Assembly (NCBI GenBank): GCA_020284085.1
Contig: JACEVL010000204.1
Coordinates: 756,501 to 820,500, forward strand
DNA from: Aporrectodea caliginosa
Lineage: Eukaryota > Annelida > Clitellata > Crassiclitellata > Lumbricidae
Length of the DNA: 64,000 nucleotides
Direction: 5' to 3'
Position numbers and translations under genes: made by a program. Positions 1 to 11,400 of this stretch are shown here, one piece after another. Position 1 is the first letter of the stretch; every line of letters starts with the position of its first letter. Below the pieces are notes generated by a model. It did not search any database, was not told the origin of the DNA, and worked only from the letters and a program-made list of their open reading frames with translations.

Positions 1-263
1 ATTATATTAAATTCTTAGTTGTCCAAAAACAATTAAGTGATTTACAAACATATCTGTAGCAGCTTTCTTTAAACTTAATCAAGTTAGCTACACCAACATC
101 CACACATGTACATTATTTCAGACCTGTCTAAAGATATCCTTCAAGAAAGTTGCTGACTGACCCAGAGTCGATCCATTCAAATTCCAACATAGACTCAACC
201 ACAACATAATTTGGATAGAATAAGTAACAAAATCACAGTTTGTTGGCTCAAAGCAAGTCTTAC
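1..263. other. MAK16 intron sequence, no exon seen
   Basis: This lies downstream of the MAK16 donor at 258-263. I found no continuation of the protein and no repeat that I recognise. Confidence 0.5.
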
Positions 264-3200
264 CTCACGTCTACTTTCACGACGTTCCACTTTGCGTTTC
301 AGTGGTACCAATTTCTTTCTACAGCACAGAATTTTACAAAACATTGATTTATCACATGCCTAAAAGACCACTCACAACAGAACATAAATTATTACTTCAT
401 AATGAATATAAATAATTGCAAGTGTATGCTTACAACCATACATACTTCCAAAAACAAGAGTGAATTCAATGACAAGATACCACAGTAAAATAAATGTTAA
501 TTAAGAAGGAATAAAAAAGCTTTGGAGTCTTAAGAAAGTAAATGATAAATGATAATGCTCAGCAGAAGAAAAAAAGTAGAACTGACTGTCTCTTTAGCAT
601 CAGTCTTCTCGTTCTCGTCAGGTACTGAGTTATCACTGTAAACCTCTGCTTGCACTTGTGTATGTAGAAGCTGCAACAGAATAAGTCAATCACTTAAACA
701 ACTGCAAACTGCTTAACATACAGACCTTCATCCAGGATGTTAAATAATTCATTCTGTGTAGTCTTATCTACAAACCCAGTTTGAAAAAGGCTTCAGTGCC
801 TTGGTAATTGTCACCAAAATGACCTTAATTAATGAGGCCTTACCTCACGACCAGAGCACCTTAATTTGTGATGCCTTACCAGGGGACCAGAAGTTTTGGT
901 TTGAGTGTGAAAGAAAGAGTATATGTAAAAAATTTCAAACTGTTGTCGTCACTCATAGCAATAACTGATTATTTGCAAAACTTTACAAAACGTTAATTTC
1001 CACTCGGTTGGGACAGCATATACCCCATTCATAAATGTTTCAAATACATGCATGAGATAACATGCAACAGTACAAAAGATAGCAATCACTTGTACGAAAA
1101 CTGTTAAAAACTTATGGCATAAATCTTCAAACAACAAAACGGTCCATTCACATCGGCTCATTGTAAACTCATGGAAAAGATTCCACATGCTCTAAATTCA
1201 CCCTTCCTTCCGCCACAATCGGAATCCCAACAGTTAGAGTATGTCAATTGTGCATTTACTGGATCTTGTTAACCAAGAAAATGGCAAGAATTTGATTAGA
1301 TTCATGTGAATCAACTAGAAACGGCCAAATTAGTTTCTAGTCTTTACTTACTCAGACCAGTGTAATAGTTCTGTTTCTATCTGTTCCAGTGCCTTTTCAT
1401 AGTTTTGCGATAGTTTAATCTTCTCCCATAACTTTGCTGGGAATGCTGCCCTCTCAATTGTTTTCACGTACAAATAGCAGACACCTTAAAACACAAAAAT
1501 CCAGAAAAATCTATTTAATATCAATTTATTTGACAAACACACAAGCGAACATGCATATAAGAACATATCTGAGCAATTACTAGTAATTAGCAGGATCATA
1601 ACATCTATGTGCAATGGAACAATTTGAGTTTTGTTTTAAAGAAAGCACAAAATATAATTTCTGCATTTCACAATATGCCTGAATCAGTTTCAAGACAAAT
1701 GAGACCTTTAAAGTTTCTTGTACTTTTTCTTTATAATTAAGAAACTTCTGTCCAATTTTTGATAAAATCTATTATTGGACTCCATTTTCCCCAATGTAGT
1801 CATTCTCATAATAGAGTAAGTTTTTACATCCTTACACTCATATTAAACTGTTTTCTGGGACAACCTATTAACTGACAGTGCATAATTGTAGAAAAATATG
1901 TACCACATCTAATGGTGACAGAAATTTAGCAATATTAACTGTTTTACAGCTGCACCATGTCCAAGATTTTCAACTGCATGTAAAGATTAAAAGAAGCTGC
2001 AAGAAAGAATTTGACTGCAGGAGATTTCATATGACACTTAAATATTTAGCAGACAGATAACAATAATTCTGATTAATACAATTGAAAAGTAACAAATTTG
2101 ATTGCCAACAGAAACTGATTCCTAACCATTTTCTTCACGAACAGTTGCGTATTTGCTGTTTGCTAACGGACAAGACTTTCTGTTACATATGCCAGTAAGA
2201 TTATATTCATTCTTGCAAAGATGTCTCTTCTTTGTCCTAAGAAAATAAAAACCAACAAGCACCGTTAGCAATAATTAATTTACATAATTAAATGCAAAGT
2301 AAAACTTTTATAAAACTGGAAGTCTTTAATTCTACAGCAACAAACTCATGTGTTCGTGTCAGTTTAAATCAATAAATGAAGATTATTATGCATTTTCATG
2401 TAGTACACTCATAATGTACTTATTCGCCAAATATTACAGCTGGCTATCAGTCTAGAAATATTTTTTTATTAATTTTATGTGTGAATATTGGTTCTGCGAC
2501 ATAAGCCTGATTTTGTCAGATCGCATCACAAATGAAGATTATTATGTCTTCTCTGTCATTACATCATCTGCCTGGCTGGACGTCTCCTTCATTACTCTGA
2601 CTTACAGATTAACTACTTGCTAGTGGTGCCCTGTTTCATAACTCAAATGCTTTTCTGCTTCAACTAGGTTGGATTAGAGGTACCTCCAAGCATATATAGC
2701 ATGACATACACTGATATCTTGTGCATCATGATAGCAGCACTATAACAAATTCCCAAACAGATTGATTAAATCTTAAAGGGTAATACGCAAATTATGTATT
2801 TGATCACAATGTACCATACAGGCTCCCCTCTGACACTTGCTATCCCAATGTTAAAGCTATTCCCTTCAGCCAAGGTTGGGTCGGGAGTGCTCCTGTGTAG
2901 TAACCTTGAAGAGGAGCTATATAAATCCTTGTTATAAAATAATGAATGAATGTTATCTACTTGAAAGAAACTGCAAACGCAAAAACTTACATGATCTTAT
3001 GGGAGCAAAATGACCCATTTATTAACGACCAAATAACCTGAAATAATATAAAAACATAATCACCGATAATGGTTAAAACAGAACTTTATAACTTCCCACC
3101 GGTAACAAATGCCTCATTCTGTAATCTGCATCATATTGTATTGTATTTTCGTTTATTTCAAACCTTGCTGTCAAGACGCAACAAGTACACCAACCAAGTT

Positions 3201-4228
3201 CAGCAGCTATGGTGTCTACGGTTCCCTGCGCTGCTAATGAACACATGGCATGTTAACAAATGAAGAACTGTTACTATTATGAACAGATGCTGTGACCTAG
3301 TGACCTGTGACATGCAGCATCTCTTACCATATGCTACAAAGTGCTGGTCAGTGTGATCATGTGCTAGACTTCATTCGACTGGACATCATCATCTGTTTTC
3401 TCAGCGCCACACAAACCAGGAATGATGAACAACATGTCAACTGTCAATACTGGATGGAATTGGGTTGGTTGGGCTCTACATGCATGTAAGAGCCCACCAG
3501 TCGTGACATCCAGTAATCTTAGCATTATTTGCTTCCCATGAACTTGCTCCTCCAATGAACATTAGTACCACTTAGGCCTTTCGAAGGTAACTAAAATACA
3601 TTGTACTACGTGTCGAAATACATACATACATTATGTATTTAGAGCGCGTTTATTTACACTGAACCATTATACTAGAAGGGGTCAGCCCGAATCCCCGAAA
3701 CCCGAATCCCCGAAAACAGACAAAAGCCCGATTTCCCGAAAACAGTTTTCTAGAAAGAGGACGAACTCCCGAGAGTTTAATTGTAAACATGACAAAGACC
3801 TAGAGTGGCCTTGATGTATACCGATATACTGCCTATTCAAATATGTATTTGTTGATGATATTCATTCGGGTCGGACTTAGAAAATCAATTTGGGGGATCC
3901 GGCCGAAATTCCTTTCGGGGATTCGGGTTTTGGGGATTCGGCCCGCACCCTACTAGAAGCGTGGTGCTTCTTCCGCTTTTGTAATTTTCAGCGAAAATTT
4001 ATCCAGATAACCCTACAAACTTGTTAACACACTAACATCAAATTTAAAACGATCGCGACAGCAACCCGTATCACATTTATGTAAACAAGTTTACATTATT
4101 ATGCAGTTAATGTTTTATTACGTTCACGTGGCCATACGCCTTTCGTTTTAAAACTCTTATTATCGCTCGAACGTGTTGCTGAACAATAAGTGATACATTT
4201 AAGGTTTACTTACATCGTCGTTCTGCAT
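264..4228 (-). CDS. MAK16: MAK16 ribosome-biogenesis protein, 5' part (six exons; 3' end off window)
   Basis: MAK16 is a nucleolar factor needed to assemble pre-60S ribosomal particles. Coding exons on the minus strand, in order: 4214-4228, 2991-3037, 2127-2236, 1352-1484, 587-670, 264-318. All have GT donors and AG acceptors and their phases join without a break, giving 148 codons. The start reads MQNDD. Later blocks match the family closely: [72 protein letters not shown] and [17 protein letters not shown]. These span the N-terminal L28e-like domain, including four cysteines that are probably metal-binding (inference). The exon ending at 264 has a GTAAGA donor, so the acidic C-terminal half lies left of base 1; I saw none of it in bases 1-263. 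The gene is divergent from TMCC, with 1.2 kb between the two start codons. Confidence 0.95.
2870..2952 (+). repeat. LINE/SINE 3' tail with GCGCCTCT-type hairpin (degraded)
   Basis: A degraded copy of a tail seen at many sites here: an inverted pair (here AGTGCTCCTGTG / GAAGAGGAGCTAT), then TATATAAATCC and an AATGAATG run. It lies in MAK16 intron 2. The rest of the MAK16 introns (319-586, 671-1351, 1485-2126, 2237-2869) shows nothing I can name. Confidence 0.55.
3679..3950. mobile_element. MITE with CCGAATCCCC inverted ends
   Basis: A 272-bp element in MAK16 intron 1. Its left end (GGGTCAGCCCGAATCCCCG) pairs with its right end, which reads GGGTGCGGGCCGAATCCCC on the other strand. The direct repeat TACTAGAAG flanks it at 3670-3678 and 3951-3959. 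The 8-9 bp duplication suggests a hAT- or Mutator-type element. It has no coding capacity. Confidence 0.75.
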
Positions 4229-5404
4229 TTTGAAGATTTATTTCGAAGCGTTTTATTTTAAACAATAACTAATAAGAAATTCCTGAACAAAATCCGTCAG
4301 AATACGTTAAATTATCCTTTTTACCCGTTGCAAAACTATCGAAAACCAACTAATTTAAAGGCAACAGTCTGTTGCATAGATATATTAACCGTAATTTCTA
4401 AAGCGCTACTCTAAACCTAAGTGCAGGCGCCAGTTTATTCACGAGGGCAGCAAATTGTCACTTCGACGTGCACGATTAGGCCGCACATAAAGTCAACGAT
4501 GGCTATAAGACGCTCTTTTTTTACTGGAGCTGAAATTGCAAGTATGTTAAGTTTTTCGGTAAGAAGCGGGAATCTTAGAAGTCTTATTTTCCATTTAGAG
4601 TGTCCATATTACATTTTGTTCAAGACATAGCAACTTACAAAACGACTTTCGCTTCACTTTCTATTTATTTATTTATTGCACAGAGCAAGTATTACAATTA
4701 TAGTCATCAATCAAAGTACTGTGCAGTAGAACCAATACAGTTCAAAGAACCACGACATAACTTTAAGAGCAAGACTGAGACCATGACAATGCCTAGACCT
4801 AGGTTCCAAAAACAGAACGAGGCTAAGACAGCTAGAAACTTGCATGGAGATAAACAGTACGTATACGTCTCTAGACCACGCAACTCTTCAATGGCATGTA
4901 CGTTGTAATTGTAATTGAACATTTGTATAGCGCCACTCAGAGATTCAGAGGCGCTCCCGACCCAGGGCTCTAACAAATAAGATAGTCTTCAGGCGTTTCC
5001 GAAACAGAGGAAGAGAAAGGCTGAGGCTTGTGCATGTACCACAGACAATAAACAGTGCCTAGGCTTAGGTTCCAGAGACAGAACGAGGTAAAGACATCTA
5101 GAAACTTGCATGGAGATAAACAGTACGTGAGTCTCGACTCTCGAGACCATGCTACTCTTCAAAGTACATTGTACATGTACCACAGACAATAAAGAGTCTG
5201 ACTGCATTGTTTATCACCAATCGATGACGTCAGAAGAACTTGTTTCTATTTCGATGATAAAATGGCCGTCGTCGTCGGGTGTTAGGCTTTAGTGTCGTCC
5301 GATGATTCCTAGGAATTGAATTAATAAGAATTAAATCTGTTGAAAATCATTTATGGAGGAGTTAGAGATTAACGACTCATCGTGTCCCAACTTTCGTGTA
5401 CATC
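4229..5404. promoter_or_regulatory. Head-to-head MAK16/TMCC intergenic region
   Basis: This lies between two divergent start codons. Near the TMCC side a CCAAT box (5217-5221) sits three bases from a perfect CRE palindrome TGACGTCA (5225-5232), which is spacing typical of NF-Y/CREB promoters. The TMCC leader probably begins between 5240 and 5340. The region also holds a minus-oriented LINE/SINE tail (4913-4972) and a diverged direct duplication (4785-4905 and 5055-5180). The promoter role is inferred from position and motifs. Confidence 0.6.
4785..5180. repeat. Diverged direct duplication, about 120 bp, two copies
   Basis: Copies at about 4785-4905 and 5055-5180 share GAAACTTGCATGGAGATAAA and neighbouring blocks such as CAGAACGAGG. 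The first copy is followed by a minus-oriented LINE/SINE tail. This lies directly upstream of the TMCC promoter. Confidence 0.7.
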
Positions 5405-5418
5405 ATGGACAGTTCTGA
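5353..5418 (+). other. Upstream ORF overlapping the TMCC start
   Basis: A 21-codon ORF beginning MEELEINDSS starts 52 bases before the TMCC ATG, in a different frame. It stops at TGA 5416-5418, inside the TMCC coding sequence. If it lies in the mature leader, ribosomes using it would pass the main start. That it is in the leader is inferred. Confidence 0.5.
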
Positions 5419-8400
5419 TGAAAGGTCAGTTGTGCATTTTCTATGAATTTGTTATTTAATGTCTTTTCCTATTCAGTCCCGGCTTCGCAGTATGTAAGTA
5501 AGTAAGTATATCCTTTATGCCAATTGCTAACCGCTATTTGGTTTACATTCTACAATGGCCTATGATCTTATAAGTTACATTTTTATTTCTAATGTATTTC
5601 AAACTGGGTAAAGTCGTAGTTTACGTTGCTAAATTATTTGGTTTCACTGTAAAATGGAAGCTGGATCGATGAAAGAAAATGTTTCCCTAAATGGAAGTGG
5701 GATTGATGAAAACGTTCCTATGTTCAAAATTGAAGTTGGATCGATCGAAATTCCCGTAAATAAGCTGGATGGATCTAAGTTTTGATTCAATAGAAGCTGC
5801 ATTGATGAAAATAATTGTTTCCGTAATTAGAAGCTGGATCCATGAGAATATAGCTTTGTTTAAATAAAACCATTGATGAAAAATATTTCTTTCGTGAAAT
5901 AGAAGTTGGAAGTTTTTCAAATTAACTAGAAGTTGGACTGATGAAAAAATTTCTTATGAAATGGAAGGTGGATTGATGAAAAGTTCCATAGGTAGACTTC
6001 TTACTTACCAACGCCAAGTACGGCATTGAAGACATTAGAATAATTTCGTAGACTTTACCTTGTGTAGTGTACAGTCCTTAAAACGACTGTAGACCTGTAA
6101 TTTTTACTTTACATTACTAAATATGCATAAGTAAAATCTGTATTGAAAGTACGTATTCGTAAGATTTCACACTCCTTCGTTGAATCAGTGAGTCGTATTT
6201 TCATAAAGAACTGACACTCTGGCAGGTTCAGCTGAGGCTGTTTTAAAGAAATACGATGGAACTATAGCCGTGTTTACATTACAAATGCATTTGCACATTG
6301 ATTGATGCGTCACGATTCAAAGCTGTACTAGAATCTGAAGAGCCACTAGTTGATGCCTTAAGCTTTAGACACAACAGTAATTCGGTCAGCTTGCCAGGTA
6401 CCATTCATCACCATCAGTTCCTGACGCCAGCCATTTGGCGGCGATGGGTACGAATAGATGGTCTCCATTGTCCTCTGTCATTTGTCAAGTCCATTAATTT
6501 ATTAAATTTGTTAATTTGACTTGTCAGTTGCAGCAAGTTGTGTGAGCACCTCAACTTGTTTTTCAGATTTACGCATAATTGGGTGAATTAGATTTACCAT
6601 TTTCGGATATCATGAAGTTGATGAATCCAATTTTATTATTTGTGCAAATATTTCTAACTTTTACTGTTTGAGCTATTTGCCTGTTTCTATTTATTACTGT
6701 TTTGTGTTCTGCTTTTAATTGTTGTTTTTTTTCCATACCCTTTGGTACATATTTCTTTATTTCTTTGAATCTGTGGTTTGAAACTTTCACGTACTTCTCT
6801 TTTATTTAAATGCAGTGCTTTTGCATGTTCCTGTGTTTTGCCTATTCCTGTAAATTTAGGCTATTTATAATTTGAGAGTCGTGAAGTTGGACTTTGTAAT
6901 TGTGAGTTTCTATTCTTCTGCTGCTTTTTGTTTTCGTGAATTTCTCTCTGTCTTTTCATTTGCATTTTCATTTCATGTGTTATTAACTAAGACTATTAGG
7001 TAGGAGATAATGAGTTACTAACTGCTGTGATGAGTACTTGTTCTTGAAGTAAATGTAACAAGACTACAAATGAAGGTGATTAATAATAATAATAACAACC
7101 TTCGTTTATTGATTCAAGCTGACACGAACGCAGTATGATTGCATCCTAGTATGAGGCTATGAGCGGATGATCACAAGTTATTACAGGAGTCGAATTTAAC
7201 TGTATGGTAGCCATGTAAGGCGCCCATCTGTCTTACTGTTCAGTTTACCAATGCCATCTGGCAAATGAAGGGCTTAGTCGACCTTTGGGAGGGTATACAG
7301 TGCGAATCAATCCTGCGTCCAATGCTATTCATGTGATCTTCTACTCTTTGTGCCGGAGTGTTAACCATTCACCTAAAGCCCTCCCTTTATTATGATGTTA
7401 AATAGAAACCTGTATGCTTAAACACTACTAACACCTCAAGATGTGATATCAGTGACTTGAATATACGAGTCTATGTTAAATTGGGAAGAATATAAAATTA
7501 TTTATTAAAGAGAAAATGTGAATAGAAATTGCTGCAAGCGGTCAAATTGCTGTTCTATTGAACTGCCACAGTTTGTTATTAAGTGTCCTGTACATGACAT
7601 CACCTTGAGCTACCTTGAGACGTTGAGAGTTTTTGGATTTCAGTTACAGTGCAAAGTATTATTTTTTAAATTTCTTTTTACTTAAAATACTATTTTAGTA
7701 CATTTTTCCAGCTGAATTACTGCGTGCAAAAGTAATTTGTGCATATAAAATTATGTGCCACTATCTATGGCATGAAATTCACATGTAGAGTACATTCCAA
7801 ATTCACATTCGATTGCACTCCAAAGATACAGTGGAGCACTTTTAGCCACTTAAAGTCTGCTCAAAGTGGAGAATTTGCAGTTTGTTGTCGATAAGTAAGT
7901 AAGTATATTCTTTATTAAACCAGCTGCCAAAGAGAACTGTTGTCGATACTAGTATTGCTTGTAAAACTGAAATTGATGTTTCTGTATTGTAAAGTCCTAA
8001 TATAGTACCTGGAAACTTGCCAATTCAAGGAAACTGGATGTTGATTTATAATATTGTGAGAATAAACAGATTTAACTGGATCTGTAAAACTGTGAAATTT
8101 TGGTATCAAAGTATAGATTGGTATCAAACTAATTCAGCAAACTGATTCTGAGTGTGGAAGTCTTTTAAACGCATTCACCAACTGACGTGTTTGTGTAAGT
8201 TGCTGACTGTCACGAACTCATGTTTATGAGTTATTTTTTACTGGGTTGAATTTCCTTCAGCTTTGACACTGGTCAGTTTAGTGCTGTTTCTTGATGGAGT
8301 TTGAATTTCAAACCATTACGTGTCATCATGTGCTACCATGTGACAGATATTTGTATATATGTATGTGTGTGTATGTACATATGTAATACGTATGTACATA

Positions 8401-11400
8401 TATATGTATGCATGGATGTATCTAGACACTTAACTTAGATAGCACCTTTTGAAGTGCCTGAGAGAAGTGCTTCCTAACACTGGCCTAAATGATGTTAAAG
8501 TCATTAAGTACAAAAAGTTAATCAGTAAGCAAACAGTGCTCAAATAACTATAAAATCAACCACTGTCTGGCTCCCACACACAAGCCAAGAACCCTACCAG
8601 CAGGCATAATGACTGTTTGCTCATAGATTGGTTTCAGCTGGCAGTCAGGACTATTGGCTATTTTAATTTAAAAACTGATAGGTTAGAAATGACTGTAGAG
8701 GTTGAATTTTATAGAAATGTAAAAATTAGGATATATTAACAATGTGAAATGGCTAGTAAAAGAGAACATTCTGCGGAAGATTTTGGAGACAGAATTTTGT
8801 TGGACATTAAGTAATTGATGTGGTAAGTGCATGTGTCACAAATTTTTTAGGAAGTTCTTGAATGGTGGGGAATCTTTTTGTTGGTTAATAGCTCTTAATA
8901 GATTCGCCAAAGATGCAACGTCCATACAGCTATCCAGGTTATAGGTATGTTGCTTTTTGTTATTTCTCTATGTTTGATGTTTTGTTTTTCAAATTACAGC
9001 TTGTTTTAGGCTTGTCAGCGAATTCTGCCTTCTGTTATGCCTCATATTGTTTGGTGCTTAACCCTTCTCCGCCTCAAAGAGAATTCTGAGGGCAATTAAT
9101 GGGACTTGGCTTAGACATCCATAATTCATGAAAAGTGAACTTTGAATAACAAATAATCGGAAGCAAATTAATGCTTTTATTTTTCTGTGACTTAATAATG
9201 CAGAAAACTACTTTAAGACCATAACTCGTCTGTTATTTTGAAAAAAATCGATCCATTAAAAACATCTGTTTCTTACCGTGTCATTAACCTCTGTAGAGCT
9301 CCTCAATGCAAATGTTTTGTGAAAATACCACATGCTTGTTATTTAAAACAGATGAGCAGAAGAGTAAGGAACTTTATGTTCTTGAGTGTCATTCAGATTA
9401 GTGTAGTTAAGCATTGAATGTTTTGACTGTACCTAAGAATTTTTAACGATCTTCTTCTGTAAATGTAAGTTCTCAGCTGAGGTAAGAGCAGCATTTCCAT
9501 TAACGCCCAAATGGCCATTTTTACGTCAGTAAAAAACGTCCAAATTTTCGTTGTGATAGCCGAAAGCAATGAGCTACATCCAAAAATTCTAGGTCAGGGC
9601 GTAAATACGTCCTCTTTTTGGACTCTAACAGAAACACTGGGTAAGAGTACGTCTTAGGTGAAGTGAGAAAAGAGGATTTGTGATTTTGCAACCCGGTTGG
9701 TCCTCCTCTCAACACTCCCACATGGTCGTAGGCATGAGCATTTGGTGTGTATAGATGCCATATTGGTGGTGTGGTGGTGTGCAGGCACACTGCCAACAGA
9801 GGATCAGACTGTTTACAGAATGTCTTAGCTGCTCATCACACAGAGACCTGAGAGCTGACAGAAGGCTGAGCTCCTATTTTGCTTTCCATTTGGGTTCATC
9901 GATCTTCCTATCGCATTACCATCTGCTCTACAAACAGAAAAAACAATTATTATACTGTCGATGCACTATATGCGGTTGTTTATAGATTGTTAGGCTGAGT
10001 TGCTTAGCTGCATACATGCTTCATTTACCTGCTTAACTTTACATTCCTCTTTTAGTCTGTGCTAAGTGGGGTTTTAAGAAACCACTTAGCTTTATAATCG
10101 CTGCTTGGCTGGATTAGGTACTTTTCATTTGTTACTTGGCGTTTTTTGTTACTTTTCAGTTGCTACTTCGCATTCTTTGTTCATATAGTACTTTTCTTGT
10201 ATTTCTGATGTAGTGAATTATGTTTGTAGAGGCATTTCAGTCGGCTTACTGGCTGACAACTGGTTATGCTAGCTTGTAATGTTAGGTGCATAATATGAAG
10301 TGTACTTGGATGCCTTTTTAACAGTTTTAGTACATTAAATTGCACTTATATTGATTCAACAGTCAGAAAAAACTCTGTCAGGCCAAGCATTTTAATGACA
10401 AACTGTCAAGCGGCACTGAAACAATATTTTTCAAAGAACTGTTCTTTTTGCTGTTAACGTTATGCTGTGTTGAGACCTCCAAAAATTTTATAAATTGTTT
10501 TAGCCTGCATTAAGGCCAGTAGACTTGTGTTTGAATTTATGACCTACCTATTGGCTGTGAAGCAAGCATTCACACAAGGTGTCTGTTTTGAAAGGTACTC
10601 TTATTTGAATGTTGGCATGTGGCGTGATTTGGGTAATGGTTGATTTAGATCTTGTATGTTTGAATTATGAGGAATTTTAAGCGCCAATCATGGACTCTCT
10701 ATCTTCATTATTTTTTTTGCTCCCGAGGTAGTTCTGATCCCTCAGTATGTTAAAACTATGTCCGGAGACATTTAGGTGGATTATTATTGTTATTGTTATT
10801 ATTATTATTGTTATTATTATTATTATTAAAAATTGTACTAGTTATGTGTTCCTTGGGTTAGATGAGACGCTCTGTAGTTGTCAACACACTATGCTAACAG
10901 TCGATGTGGATAAGAGTGCTCATAGAAAGTGTCTAGTGTGAGGCACATTACTGTAACCTACCATCAGACAGTTTTGTAAAATTGCATTCCTAAATTTGCC
11001 CATTGCTATTCATGATTATATGAGGCAGAAAAATAGGCTATAGCGCTTTTGAAAGGTCCTTCGATAGGTTCTAATTACTGGTAGATATCCAAATCCGTAC
11101 AGGTACGTTGTCGTTGGTATATGGTTTTAGACCACAGTTTAGCACCAGACAATTGATTTGTGTGAGTGTTATGGATGGGGTAATGTTTGCAATTGCAGCA
11201 CATTATGCTGGTATTTGAGAGTGTAATTTATGTCAATGAATGGTGATGTATGATAGCAGGTATGCAGGGTATTAGGTCAGAATTTCTAGAAATGTGACTT
11301 TGTAATGGTACCTGTTATTAGCCCTAGCTATTTAACTTGTATTTATCATGTTATACGAAAAGTGATTTTTCCAATATATTACAGTTGATTGAATTTAAAC

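Noticed and set aside
949..1188. 79-codon minus frame in MAK16 intron
   Set aside because: No similarity to MAK16 or other families, and the flanking exons join in phase without it.
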